From Bacilli bacterium (GTDB taxonomy: Bacteria; Bacillota_I; Bacilli_A; RF39; UBA660), in NCBI GenBank assembly GCA_900758495.1, contig CAAERO010000030.1:49402-113401 (forward strand): a DNA stretch of 64,000 nt. Direction: 5' to 3'. The notes below the pieces were generated by a model that had not been told where the DNA came from, did not search any database, and worked only from the letters and a program-made list of their open reading frames with translations. Positions 23,945 to 32,702 of this stretch are shown here, one piece after another; positions within the stretch are counted from its first letter, which is position 1; each line of letters begins with the position of its first letter. The translations under genes were made by a program, and so were the position numbers.

Positions 23945-26137
23945 ATGAATGTAATTTTAAGTATTGAAGGAATGAGTTGTAGTGCTTGTTCATCAAGTTT
24001 AGAAAAGTATTTAAAAAGACAAGAAGGTATAATTGATGCTTCTGTCAATCTTGTTTTAGCAACAGCTAATATAACTTATAGTGAAAATCTGACATTAGCT
24101 GATTTAGAAAGATTTATTAAAGAAGCTGGTTATAAAAGTTTAGGTATCTATTCACCAGATAACTCCTTTAAAGAACAAAAATTAGATAAAAAATTATTCA
24201 TTACTTACACATTCCTAACTATTCTAATATTATATATTTCAATGTCTCATATGGTTGGACTACCAGTATTACCATATCTTAATATGGAAAAATATCCTTT
24301 AAACTACGCACTAGCATTATTAGTATTATCACTTCCTTCTCTATGCTATGGTAAAGATATCTTGAAAAATGGCTACTTAAATCTTATTCATAAAGCACCT
24401 AATATGGATACTTTAGTAGCAATTGGAGTTTTATCAAGCTTTCTTTATAGTTTAGTTAGTACCATAATGATTATTAATAATCACTTTTCTTATGTTGAAA
24501 ATCTATATTATGAATCATTTTGTATAGTAATTTATTTTGTTAAGTTAGGCAGGTTTATTGATACTAAGAGTAAAGCTAAAACCAAAGAAGCTATTAAAGA
24601 ATTAGTTCAGGTAACACCAGCTAAAGCAATTTTAAAAACAAGTGAAGGTGAAAAAGAAGTTAATATAGATGAAGTGAAAAAACACGATATTTTAATTTGT
24701 AAGCCAGGTGAAAAAATAGCGGTAGATGGAGCTATTATTAGTGGAAGTGCTTATTTTGATGAAGCTTTTATTACTGGAGAAAGTAAATTAGTAAAAAAGG
24801 GAACTGGTGCTAGTGTAATAGCAGGAAGTATTAATACCAATGGTTATATTACTTATGAAGCACTTAGAATTGGAAAAGATTCTACCATTTCCGAAATAGT
24901 TAGATTGGTAGTAGAAGCTACTAATACGAAACCAACGATTGCTAAATTAGCCGATAAAGTTAGTGCCATTTTTGTACCAAGCATTATGATAATCGCTTTA
25001 ATAACTTTAATCATTAACCTATTAACAAATAGTTTAGATGTAGCTTTAACTAGATTTGTTACCGTATTAGTGGTTGCTTGTCCTTGTTCGTTAGGTTTAG
25101 CTACTCCGTTAGCAGTTATTGTCAGTGAAGGAATTTGTGCTAAGAATGGTCTTTTAATAAAAAATAGTGAGACTTTAGAGAAACTAAATAATATAGATAC
25201 TGTTATTTTTGATAAAACAGGTACACTTACTTATGGTAATTTACAAATTGCTAAACTATATAATTATAGTAATTATGATAATAATTATTTATTAGAAATA
25301 GTAGGAAGCTTAGAAAGTAAATCGACTCATCCCATTGCAAAAGCTTTTCAAAAGAAAAACTCTTTGGAAGTTAGTAGATTTAATAATATAGCAGGTCTTG
25401 GTATAAGTGGTAATATCAATGATAAGAGATACTATCTAGGAAATGCTAAGTTAGTTGACCAATTAATGATAGAAGACATTCATATTAATGATTATAATTC
25501 TTTAGTACAAGAAGGAAGTAGTATCATTTATGTTATGGAAGAGAAAAACATAATAGCTTTAATAGGAGTTAAAGATACTTTAAGAAATAATGCTAAAGAT
25601 GTCATAAAGAAAATTAAAAAACAGGGAAAAAAGGTTGGAATGTTAACAGGTGATAATTTACAAACCGCCAGAATTATTAGTAAAGACTTAGCTCTTGATG
25701 GTGTTAAAGCCTCTCTTCTTCCTAAAGAAAAAACAGAAATTATTAAAAGAATGTTAGCAAGTGGTAAAAAAATAATGATGGTGGGAGACGGTATAAACGA
25801 TGCCCCAAGTCTTGCTACTGCTACCATTGGTGTAGCTATTGGTAGTGGAACAGATATTGCTAATAATTCAAGTGATATTATTCTAATGAATGACAATTTA
25901 GAAAATATCATTAATTTATTTACTATTAGTAAGAAGACAATCAACAATATCAAGCAAAATCTTTTCTTTTCCTTCTTCTATAATATCTTAATGATACCAA
26001 TTGCTATGGGATTATTTTCAAAATTTAATATTGTGATGAATCCGATGATAGCAGCTTTAGCAATGACTTTAAGTAGTTTAACAGTTGTCTTTAATGCTCT
26101 TCGTCTTAGAAAAATAAAATTAGAAAGGAATGAGTAA
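23945..26137 (+). CDS. copA: Cu(+)-exporting P1B-type ATPase
   Basis: CopA pumps Cu(I) out of the cytosol. There is one N-terminal HMA domain with Cys12-Ser-Ala-Cys15, eight membrane segments, the transport motif Cys379-Pro-Cys381, the phosphorylation site Asp423-Lys-Thr-Gly-Thr, a His-Pro dipeptide of the nucleotide domain (Ser-Thr-His-Pro-Ile-Ala) and Gly-Asp-Gly-Ile-Asn-Asp-Ala-Pro near residue 614. The length of 730 residues is normal for a one-HMA CopA. ATG 23945 is used, behind AAAGG; a TTG six codons earlier is less likely. It is the intact effector of the csoR operon and overlaps nothing, but follows the decayed gene by one base. Confidence 0.96.
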   Translation: MNVILSIEGMSCSACSSSLEKYLKRQEGIIDASVNLVLATANITYSENLTLADLERFIKEAGYKSLGIYSPDNSFKEQKLDKKLFITYTFLTILILYISMSHMVGLPVLPYLNMEKYPLNYALALLVLSLPSLCYGKDILKNGYLNLIHKAPNMDTLVAIGVLSSFLYSLVSTIMIINNHFSYVENLYYESFCIVIYFVKLGRFIDTKSKAKTKEAIKELVQVTPAKAILKTSEGEKEVNIDEVKKHDILICKPGEKIAVDGAIISGSAYFDEAFITGESKLVKKGTGASVIAGSINTNGYITYEALRIGKDSTISEIVRLVVEATNTKPTIAKLADKVSAIFVPSIMIIALITLIINLLTNSLDVALTRFVTVLVVACPCSLGLATPLAVIVSEGICAKNGLLIKNSETLEKLNNIDTVIFDKTGTLTYGNLQIAKLYNYSNYDNNYLLEIVGSLESKSTHPIAKAFQKKNSLEVSRFNNIAGLGISGNINDKRYYLGNAKLVDQLMIEDIHINDYNSLVQEGSSIIYVMEEKNIIALIGVKDTLRNNAKDVIKKIKKQGKKVGMLTGDNLQTARIISKDLALDGVKASLLPKEKTEIIKRMLASGKKIMMVGDGINDAPSLATATIGVAIGSGTDIANNSSDIILMNDNLENIINLFTISKKTINNIKQNLFFSFFYNILMIPIAMGLFSKFNIVMNPMIAALAMTLSSLTVVFNALRLRKIKLERNE

Positions 26138-26139
26138 AA

Positions 26140-26364
26140 ATGTTTAATAAAAAGATTAAAACCATAATCAAAGTAGAAGGGATGAGTTGTAACCATTGTG
26201 CTAATAAGGTTATCACTTCTTTAGAAGAATTAGAAGAAGTTTCTAAAGTGAAAGTTGACTTAAAAAGCAAAGAAGTAACGATTTTTAGTAAAGAAACTTT
26301 AAACTTAGAAAAAATAAAAGAAAAAATTAATGCTTTAGATTATAAATATATGGGAGTAAAATAG
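26140..26364 (+). CDS. copZ: CopZ-like copper chaperone (HMA domain)
   Basis: This is a 74-residue stand-alone HMA domain with the metal site Met-Ser-Cys17-Asn-His-Cys20, which passes Cu(I) to CopA and to CsoR. The start lies two bases after copA and its ribosome binding site AAAGGA is inside the end of copA, so the two are translated together. The last part Leu-Asp-Tyr-Lys-Tyr is the usual Leu-Gly-Tyr strand with Asp for Gly. Confidence 0.88.
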   Translation: MFNKKIKTIIKVEGMSCNHCANKVITSLEELEEVSKVKVDLKSKEVTIFSKETLNLEKIKEKINALDYKYMGVK

Positions 26365-26851
26365 ATGAAGAAAGTTGGTTATTTAGTATTACTATTCCTT
26401 GTGATATTAATAGTTAGTGGCTGTAGTAATAAAGAGGTAAAAAAAGAAAAACAAGAAAAAAATAAATATATAATAGTAACAGCTGATGAAGATGATAACA
26501 TCACATTAGATACAACCAAGATAACTAAAACAGCAACTTTTGTGACGGGGTAATCATTCAGTTCATTCTAGTTAGAGGAACGTATGACAAGGTTAGAATC
26601 ACTTTTAATACTTGCCAAGTTTGCAATCCTTCTCCTAAGGCTTATTTTATTCAAAAAGGCAATTACTTGGAGTGTCAAAATGTGGGACAAAGTTTCATAT
26701 AAACAAAATTGGTATTGAAAAAGGTGGTTGTAATCCTACACCTGTTGAGAAAAAAGAAGAAAAGGATAATAAAATAATCATTAATAAAAGCTATATAGAT
26801 AGCTTCAAAACAAAGTTTAAAAACTTACAAGAAAAAATAAGTGAAGATTAG
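26365..26851 (+). pseudogene. frameshifted DUF2318-like Cys-rich lipoprotein
   Basis: The gene starts with a lipoprotein signal ending Val-Ser-Gly-Cys. The mature part continues in three frames: frame 1 to about 26550, then Phe-Ile-Leu-Val-Arg-Gly-Thr...Cys-Gln-Val-Cys-Asn-Pro-Ser-Pro (26562 on), then Lys-Ile-Gly-Ile-Glu-Lys-Gly-Gly-Cys-Asn-Pro to the stop at 26851. A single T missing within CAAAATGTGGG near 26682 explains the second shift; restoring it gives Cys-Gln-Asn-Cys-Gly, the second Cys-x2-Cys pair expected in this family. The domain probably bound metal on the outer membrane face. It lies one codon behind copZ in the copper operon. Confidence 0.75.
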
Positions 26852-26860
26852 AGGTTAATT

Positions 26861-28126
26861 ATGAACGAAATAAAATGTCCAAACTGTGGAACAGTATTTA
26901 AAATTGATGAGAAACAATATGATTCTATTGTAAAACAAGTAAGAGATAGTGAATTTAAAAATGAGATAGCTTCAAGACAAGAACAGTACGAAAATGATAA
27001 AAAACAAGCGATAAAGTTAGCAGAAAATGAAATTGAAAAACAAATGACTGACCAATTAAAAACTAAAGAAGAAGAAATAATCAAGTTACGTGAAGAGTTA
27101 AATAACAAGAAGCAATTAGAAGAAACAGTTTTAGAAAATACTAAAATAAAAACAGCTAATGAATATAAAGAAGAAATTGCTAATTTGAATCTTAAGATTA
27201 AAGAATTAGAAAATGAGAAAGATAAAAATATTTCAAGTTTGAAAAATCAAATAGAATTAGATAATAAAGAATATGCTCTAAAAGAAAAGAATTTAAAAGA
27301 TGTTTATGAAAATAAACTAAAAGATAAAGATGAAATGATAGCTTATTACAAAGATATGAAAGCAAGACAGTCAACTAAAATGATAGGGGAAAGTTTAGAG
27401 GTACATTGTAATAATCAATTTAATACTTTAAGACCGTTATTTCCTAATGCTTACTTTGAAAAAGATAATGATGCTAAAAGTGGTTCTAAAGGAGATTTTA
27501 TCTTTAGAGATTATGATGATGAAAAAACAGAAATTGTATCTATTATGTTTGAAATGAAAAATGAAGCTGATATGACTGCTACAAAACATAAAAATGAAGA
27601 CTTTTTTAAGGAACTTGATAAAGATAGGAGAGAAAAAAATTGTGAGTATGCAGTTTTAGTATCATTATTAGAAATTGATAATGACTATTACAATACGGGG
27701 ATAGTAGATGTTTCTCATCGTTATCCTAAGATGTATGTCATTAGACCACAATTCTTTATTCCTTTAATAACCCTAATTAGAGGAGCAGCTCTTAATTCTA
27801 TGAAGTACAAAAAAGAAATGATTACTCTTCAAAATCAAAACATCGATATATCACACTTTGAAGAAAATATGAATGCCTTTAAAAGTGGTTTTGCGAGAAA
27901 TTATCGTTTAGCGTCAGAAAAGTTTAGTAAAGCGATTGATGAAATAGATAAGACAATTGATCATTTACAAAAAACGAAAGAAGCATTATTATCGAGTGAT
28001 AAAAATTTAAGATTAGCTAACAACAAAGCGGAAGAGTTAACTATAAAGAAGTTGACATCCAATAGTCCAACAATGGCTAAACTATTTGAAGAAGAAAAGG
28101 CTAAAAAAGTAGGAGAAAGTCTTTAG
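26861..28126 (+). CDS. DUF2130 coiled-coil protein
   Basis: The N-terminus is a small zinc-ribbon-like piece, Cys7-Pro-Asn-Cys10. Residues about 25-170 form a long charged coiled coil. The C-terminal half is the DUF2130 domain with Ser-Gly-Ser-Lys-Gly-Asp-Phe-Ile-Phe-Arg-Asp, Phe-Glu-Met-Lys-Asn-Glu and Asp-Lys-Asp-Arg-Arg-Glu-Lys-Asn-Cys-Glu-Tyr-Ala-Val-Leu-Val. The acidic/Lys pattern (Gly-Asp-Phe and Glu-Met-Lys) resembles PD-(D/E)XK nucleases, so a nuclease role is possible but untested. The gene begins 10 bases after the decayed lipoprotein and may be read from the copper promoter. Confidence 0.85.
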   Translation: MNEIKCPNCGTVFKIDEKQYDSIVKQVRDSEFKNEIASRQEQYENDKKQAIKLAENEIEKQMTDQLKTKEEEIIKLREELNNKKQLEETVLENTKIKTANEYKEEIANLNLKIKELENEKDKNISSLKNQIELDNKEYALKEKNLKDVYENKLKDKDEMIAYYKDMKARQSTKMIGESLEVHCNNQFNTLRPLFPNAYFEKDNDAKSGSKGDFIFRDYDDEKTEIVSIMFEMKNEADMTATKHKNEDFFKELDKDRREKNCEYAVLVSLLEIDNDYYNTGIVDVSHRYPKMYVIRPQFFIPLITLIRGAALNSMKYKKEMITLQNQNIDISHFEENMNAFKSGFARNYRLASEKFSKAIDEIDKTIDHLQKTKEALLSSDKNLRLANNKAEELTIKKLTSNSPTMAKLFEEEKAKKVGESL

Positions 28127-28155
28127 TTGACAGTAAAATACTAAATATCTATAAT
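28127..28155 (+). promoter_or_regulatory. consensus promoter of the cysteine desulfurase operon
   Basis: TTGACA (28127-28132) and TATAAT (28150-28155) are spaced by 17 bases, a perfect sigma-A promoter 30 bases before the gene. Confidence 0.85.
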
Positions 28156-28185
28156 AAAAAAGAAATTTACTAAGAGGGTGGTTTT

Positions 28186-29316
28186 ATGATTTATCTTGAT
28201 AATATAGCAGCAAGTTTTACCGAAGATGCAGTTTTAGATGTTTTTTGTAATATTACTAGAAAATATTATGCTAATCCGAATTCTTCACACAAGTTAGGTC
28301 TAGCGGAAAATAAACTTATTGAAAGAGCAACTACTAATATTGCTGAGTTACTTTCAGTTTCTAAAGAAGAAATAATCTATACTTCAGGTGGAACAGAAGC
28401 AAATAACTTAGCTATCAAAGGGCTTAGTCTTAGTTATAAAAATTATGGTAAACATATTTTAATAAGTGGCTTAGAACATAACTCTATTACAAGTTCTGCA
28501 GTTAGTTTAGAAAGACTTGGCTTTGAAGTAGAAGTTATTCCCATTACTTCTTCTGGAATAGTTGATATTGAAGCTTTAAAGTTAATGTTAAGAAATGATA
28601 CCATTCTAGTAAGTATAACTTCTGTTGACAGTGAATTAGCACTAGTTCAACCTATTGAGAAAATTGCTACTATCTTAAAGAATTATCCTAATTGTCACTT
28701 CCATACAGATGCTACTCAAGCAATAGGAAAAGTAAAGATTAATTATGATGGAGTTGATTTAATAACTGTGAATCCTCATAAATTTCATGGATTAGATAAT
28801 TTTGGTATCTTAATAAAAAAGAACGGCGTTCGTTTAACTGCCCAAATAGAAGGTGGAAAGTCTACCACTATTTATCGTGCTGGGACGCCATCAATTGCTA
28901 ATATTTTAGCTTTAGAAAAAGCTTTAGAAATAGCACTTACCAATCAAGAGGCAAGATTTAACTATCTAGCAAAATTAGGAACGAAAATTAAAACAAAGCT
29001 TAAAGAATACAAAAATGTTTCAATTAATAGTAGAGAAAATTCTTTACCATCTGTTATTAATTTCAGTTTGTTAGGTGTCAAAGCATTAGATATAGAACAT
29101 TACTTTGAAAAATACGACATTTACTTATCAACTAAGACTTCTTGTTGTCCTATAGCAACACCATCTAAGTTAGTATATGCTTTAACCAAAGATAAACAAA
29201 AAGCATTATCTTCTATTAGAGTTAGTCTTTCGTATAAAACAACAGAAGCAGAAATAGATGAATTCTTAAGCGTATTTGCTTTGTTATATAAGGAGTATGA
29301 AAATGGAAAAGTATAA
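28186..29316 (+). CDS. cysteine desulfurase (NifS/IscS-like)
   Basis: This PLP enzyme moves sulfur from cysteine to a protein persulfide for Fe-S clusters or tRNA thiolation. Gly-Gly-Thr-Glu-Ala-Asn-Asn is at 68-74, His98 stacks on PLP, Asp175-Ala-Thr-Gln lies in the cofactor site, Lys199 in Pro-His-Lys-Phe-His-Gly is the Schiff-base residue, and the persulfide Cys is at 320 or 321 in Thr-Ser-Cys-Cys-Pro. The usual Ser-Ser-Gly-Ser-Ala-Cys loop is thus altered and short. It overlaps a TtcA-like thiolase gene by 14 bases, so it probably supplies sulfur to that enzyme. Confidence 0.93.
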   Translation: MIYLDNIAASFTEDAVLDVFCNITRKYYANPNSSHKLGLAENKLIERATTNIAELLSVSKEEIIYTSGGTEANNLAIKGLSLSYKNYGKHILISGLEHNSITSSAVSLERLGFEVEVIPITSSGIVDIEALKLMLRNDTILVSITSVDSELALVQPIEKIATILKNYPNCHFHTDATQAIGKVKINYDGVDLITVNPHKFHGLDNFGILIKKNGVRLTAQIEGGKSTTIYRAGTPSIANILALEKALEIALTNQEARFNYLAKLGTKIKTKLKEYKNVSINSRENSLPSVINFSLLGVKALDIEHYFEKYDIYLSTKTSCCPIATPSKLVYALTKDKQKALSSIRVSLSYKTTEAEIDEFLSVFALLYKEYENGKV

Positions 29317-30142
29317 AGAAATAGAAAGAAGTATAATTAAAAAATATCGTAAGGATATCTTTTCAAAGTTTATAAAAGCTGTTAGTGAATATGAATTAAT
29401 TAAAGAAAATGATAACGTAATGGTTTGTATTTCTGGTGGAAAAGATTCCTTTTTACTAGCAAAATGTATTCAAGAATTAATTCGTCATGGTAAAGTTAAC
29501 TTCAAGGCGAGGTATGTTGTAATGGATCCTGGCTATAATGAATATAACCGTGCAATGATTGAAGACAATGCCAAGATATTAAATATTCCTATTGAAATAT
29601 TTGAAAGTGATATCTTTGATGTAGTAAGCAATATAGATTCAAGTCCTTGTTATATGTGTGCTAGAATGAGACGAGGTTTTCTATATAGTAAAGCTAAAGA
29701 ATTAGGTTGTAATAAGATAGCATTAGGTCATCATTTTGATGATGTTATTGAAACAACATTACTTTCTATGTTATATGGTTCAGAAATAAAAACAATGATG
29801 CCAAAATTACATAGTGATAATTTTGAAGGCTTAGAACTAATAAGACCTCTATACTTAGTCAAAGAAGAATCTATTATCTCTTGGCGCAACAGTAACGAAC
29901 TAACCTTTATCAATTGTGCTTGTCGTTTTACAGAAGGCTGTTCTTTAATAAATGATGGAACTAGTAAGAGAAAAGAAATGAAAGAGCTAATTAAAAATTT
30001 GAGAAAAATAAATAAAAATGCTGATTATAACATTTTCAAGAGTTTAGATAATGTTAATCTTGATTGCGTTTTAGGAACGAAAACTAATGGTGTATATAAA
30101 AGTTTTCTAGTAGATTATGATAAGAAAGATGAAAATAAATAA
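29303..30142 (+). CDS. TtcA-like ATP-pyrophosphatase, predicted tRNA thiolase
   Basis: The PP-loop Ser-Gly-Gly-Lys-Asp-Ser (44-49) activates a base with ATP. Cys-x2-Cys at about 116-119 (Pro-Cys-Tyr-Met-Cys-Ala-Arg-Met-Arg-Arg) and a later Cys-Ala-Cys-Arg-Phe match the [4Fe-4S] ligands and catalytic region of TtcA, which makes 2-thiocytidine in tRNA. Leu-Gly-His-His-Phe-Asp-Asp is the second PP-loop motif. The ATG at 29303 lies 7 bases behind AAGGAG and inside the end of the desulfurase gene. The family also holds unrelated thiolases, so the exact tRNA position is not certain. Confidence 0.85.
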   Translation: MEKYKEIERSIIKKYRKDIFSKFIKAVSEYELIKENDNVMVCISGGKDSFLLAKCIQELIRHGKVNFKARYVVMDPGYNEYNRAMIEDNAKILNIPIEIFESDIFDVVSNIDSSPCYMCARMRRGFLYSKAKELGCNKIALGHHFDDVIETTLLSMLYGSEIKTMMPKLHSDNFEGLELIRPLYLVKEESIISWRNSNELTFINCACRFTEGCSLINDGTSKRKEMKELIKNLRKINKNADYNIFKSLDNVNLDCVLGTKTNGVYKSFLVDYDKKDENK

Positions 30143-30247
30143 ATCTTTCTTTTTTTTATGTTCATTTAAGAAAATACATGAAAGGAAGGGATAAATTAAT
30201 CAAATAAAAACTTATAGAAAAATATATATTAAAAAGGAGATACTTAA

Positions 30248-30322
30248 ATGAAACGAGATGTAAAAAATGTAACTTTCATTTTTTATAAGCTTTTCCTTTT
30301 TTTACTTATGTATCAAGTTTAA
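30248..30322 (+). CDS. 24-residue hydrophobic small protein
   Basis: A good ribosome binding site (AAAAAGGAG) lies eight bases before an ATG that opens a 24-codon frame. The product has a Met-Lys-Arg start and then a hydrophobic stretch of Phe, Leu, Ile and Tyr, long enough to cross a membrane. It lies between the thiolase gene and the heat-shock operator of htpG. Short membrane proteins of this sort are real in Bacillota, but with no relative visible this remains a prediction. Confidence 0.4.
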   Translation: MKRDVKNVTFIFYKLFLFLLMYQV

Positions 30323-30376
30323 TTTTATTATTTTATTAAAGCAGTCATTCAATACGAATTAACGATATTAAAAAAA

Positions 30377-30418
30377 TTAGCACTCAATGTTGACATTTGC
30401 TAATTCTAGTGATATTCT
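30377..30418 (+). promoter_or_regulatory. CIRCE operator fused with the htpG promoter
   Basis: The left arm TTAGCACTC (30377-30385) is a perfect CIRCE half-site, followed by a nine-base spacer and a degenerate right arm ATTTGCTAA (30395-30403, consensus GAGTGCTAA). The -35 box TTGACA (30390-30395) lies inside the operator and TATTCT (30413-30418) is the -10 box, 17 bases on. HrcA bound here would block the promoter. Confidence 0.75.
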
Positions 30419-30463
30419 ACTAATTGTTAGAGGGAAAACTAACAAGAAGGAGATGCAAATATT

Positions 30464-32338
30464 TTGAAAAAACAATTTAAAGCAGAATCAAAAAAATTAT
30501 TGGATATGATGATTCATTCCATTTATACAAATCAAGAAATATTTTTAAGAGAATTAATTTCTAATGCTAGTGATGCTCTTGATAAATTATATTATAAATC
30601 ACTAACAGATACTAAAATAAAATTAAATAAAGAAGACTTAGAAATAAGATTAATACCAGATAAAGAGAATAGAACATTAACTATCAAAGATAATGGTATT
30701 GGTATGACTAAGGAAGAGTTAGAAAATAACTTAGGAACAATTGCAAAAAGTGGTTCTGAATTATTCAAAGAAAATATGAAAGACGAAAAAAACTTATCAA
30801 TAATTGGTCAGTTCGGAGTTGGCTTTTATTCAAGTTTTATGGTAAGTGATAAAGTAGTAGTTAATAGTAAATCATTAGATGGAGAAGCTAATACGTGGGA
30901 AAGTGAAGGAGCTAGTGGTTATACTATCGATAAGTCAGATAAAAAAGATGAAGGAACAGAAATTATCTTATATCTAAAAGAAGATACTGAAGAGAATAAC
31001 TTCAGTGATTTCCTAGAAACTTATACACTTGAAAGATTAGTTAAGAAATATTCTGATTATATTCCTTATCCTGTTAAGATGACAGTAGAAGAGACAAAGA
31101 AAACAGATGATGATAAGGAAGAAACAGTAGAAGTTGATAAGACCTTGAACAGTATGACACCTATTTGGAAAAAGCCAAAAAGTGAAGTAAAAGATGAAGA
31201 GTATCAAGATTTTTATACTGATAAGTTCTATGATTATGAAAAACCTTTAAAAGTAATTCGCAGTGAAGTAGAAGGAAGAACTAGTTACCAAACCTTATTA
31301 TTCATTCCTTCACATGCACCATATAACTATTATTCAAAAGATTATGAAAAAGGTTTACAACTATATTCTAAAGGTGTATTGATAATGGATAAATGTAGTG
31401 ATTTACTACCAGATTACTTTAGTTTTGTTAAAGGTTTAGTAGATAGTGAAGATATTGCATTAAATATTTCAAGAGAAACTTTGCAGGAAAATTATCAAAT
31501 ACAAGCTATTGCTAAGAGTTTAGAATCAAAAATTAAAAAAGAGTTAGAAACTATGCTTTCAAAAGATAGAGAAACTTATGAAAAATTTTATCAAGACTTT
31601 GGTATGCAATTAAAATATGGTATTTATTCTACATATGGAATGAAGAAAGATTTACTTCAAGACTTATTACTATTTAATTCTTCAAATGATAAAAAATATA
31701 CTACTTTAAAAGAGTATGTAAGTAGAATGAAGAAGGACCAGAAAAATATTTACTATGCTTGTTCTGAAAGCTTAGAGAAGTGTGAAATGCTTCCACAAGT
31801 TGATGCTGTTAAAGAAAAAGGTTATGAAGTATTATATTTAACTGAGTATTTAGATGAATTTACAATTAAAACTTTAAGTGTGTATGATGATAAGACATTT
31901 ATGAATGTTGCAGATGAAAAGTTAGATCTTTCAACTGAAGAAGAGAAGAAAGAACTAGAAGAAGCTAATAAGTCTTATAAAGATATGTTAGATAAGATGA
32001 AATCTACTTTAACTGATTCAGTTGTGGATGTAACATTTACTAATCATTTAAAAAATCACCCAGTTTGCTTAAAGACTAAAGGTGAAGTATCAACTGAAAT
32101 GGAAAAAGTTTTACAAACTATGCCAAACAATCAAAATGTTAAAGCGGAGACTGTTATGGAAATTAATATGAATCATCCTATTACTAAGAAGATGGAAGAT
32201 TTATATAATAATAAAGAATTTGATACATTAGATAAGTATAGTAAAGTTCTTTATCAAGAAGCAAGATTGATTGAAGGTCTATCAGTAGAAAATCCTACTG
32301 AATTAAGTAATCTAATTTGTGATTTATTGGCAAAGTAA
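30464..32338 (+). CDS. htpG: chaperone protein HtpG (Hsp90)
   Basis: This is the bacterial Hsp90, a dimeric ATP-driven chaperone. The GHKL ATP site shows Glu-Leu-Ile-Ser-Asn-Ala-Ser-Asp-Ala-Leu-Asp-Lys (about 29-40), Asp-Asn-Gly-Ile-Gly-Met-Thr (about 79-85) and Gly-Gln-Phe-Gly-Val-Gly-Phe-Tyr-Ser. The middle domain holds the catalytic loop Asn-Ile-Ser-Arg-Glu-Thr-Leu-Gln. The length of 624 residues is standard. The only in-frame start near the ribosome binding site AAGGAG is TTG 30464, at a rather long spacing of about 11. Control by HrcA is indicated by the CIRCE-like operator upstream; in Bacillus subtilis htpG is not in the CIRCE regulon, so this differs. Confidence 0.96.
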   Translation: MKKQFKAESKKLLDMMIHSIYTNQEIFLRELISNASDALDKLYYKSLTDTKIKLNKEDLEIRLIPDKENRTLTIKDNGIGMTKEELENNLGTIAKSGSELFKENMKDEKNLSIIGQFGVGFYSSFMVSDKVVVNSKSLDGEANTWESEGASGYTIDKSDKKDEGTEIILYLKEDTEENNFSDFLETYTLERLVKKYSDYIPYPVKMTVEETKKTDDDKEETVEVDKTLNSMTPIWKKPKSEVKDEEYQDFYTDKFYDYEKPLKVIRSEVEGRTSYQTLLFIPSHAPYNYYSKDYEKGLQLYSKGVLIMDKCSDLLPDYFSFVKGLVDSEDIALNISRETLQENYQIQAIAKSLESKIKKELETMLSKDRETYEKFYQDFGMQLKYGIYSTYGMKKDLLQDLLLFNSSNDKKYTTLKEYVSRMKKDQKNIYYACSESLEKCEMLPQVDAVKEKGYEVLYLTEYLDEFTIKTLSVYDDKTFMNVADEKLDLSTEEEKKELEEANKSYKDMLDKMKSTLTDSVVDVTFTNHLKNHPVCLKTKGEVSTEMEKVLQTMPNNQNVKAETVMEINMNHPITKKMEDLYNNKEFDTLDKYSKVLYQEARLIEGLSVENPTELSNLICDLLAK

Positions 32339-32361
32339 GGAAATTAACTCCTTACTTTTTT
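32333..32361 (+). terminator. htpG terminator
   Basis: AAGTAAGGA (32333-32341) pairs with TCCTTACTT (32349-32357) and T-run follows. The left arm contains the stop codon. Confidence 0.85.
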
Positions 32362-32548
32362 GATGTATAAAATTTAATTAAAAATTTTAAAAAAATATTG
32401 ATGAACATATATTCTATGCTATAATAGATGACATACCTTGAAAGAAACGAGGCGTTAAATCAAAGCATTATTATATTTATTATATTGATATTAAAAGAAA
32501 ATTTATAAAAGAATAAAATAGTGGTTATAGTACCTAATAAAAATAGTA

Positions 32549-32634
32549 GGGTGTCACTCATCCGAAATTCGTCTGTGGAGAAACAAAAATGTTTCGATGA
32601 AGCAGAAAGTCTATCTCTCTAGTCGCTATCTTTT
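32549..32634 (+). mobile_element. relic of an IS200/IS605-type right end (TnpB omega-RNA-like sequence)
   Basis: The stretch reads GGGTGTC, then CTCATCCGAAATTCGTCTG, TGGAGAAA, and later GATGAAGCAGAAAGTCTA with a weak hairpin TCTCTCTAGTCGC-like end. This order (TCCGAAATTCGTCTGTGGAG ... GATGAAGCAG ... short hairpin) is what I know from the 3' ends of Bacillota IS605-family TnpB elements, where the same DNA encodes the omega RNA guide scaffold. No tnpB or tnpA frame is present upstream; the 190 bases before it are AT-rich and lack coding sense. It is therefore a solo end. Confidence 0.5.
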
Positions 32635-32640
32635 ACAATC

Positions 32641-32675
32641 TTCGACAAATTTCGACAAGCAGAATGATATATAAT
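32641..32675 (+). promoter_or_regulatory. tandem Spo0A boxes in the promoter of the orphan kinase
   Basis: TTCGACA at 32641-32647 and again at 32651-32657, in the same direction and three bases apart, match the 0A box (TGTCGAA complement) at the 10-bp period of a Spo0A dimer. They lie over the -35 region of a -10 box TATAAT at 32670-32675. Confidence 0.65.
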
Positions 32676-32702
32676 ACTCCTGAAAGGAAGTGTCATATCA
32701 TT

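Noticed and set aside
32424..32510. Small membrane protein gene upstream of the kinase
   Set aside because: An ATG after a TATAAT opens about 26 codons with a hydrophobic end, but there is no ribosome binding site and the -10 box is only a few bases away.
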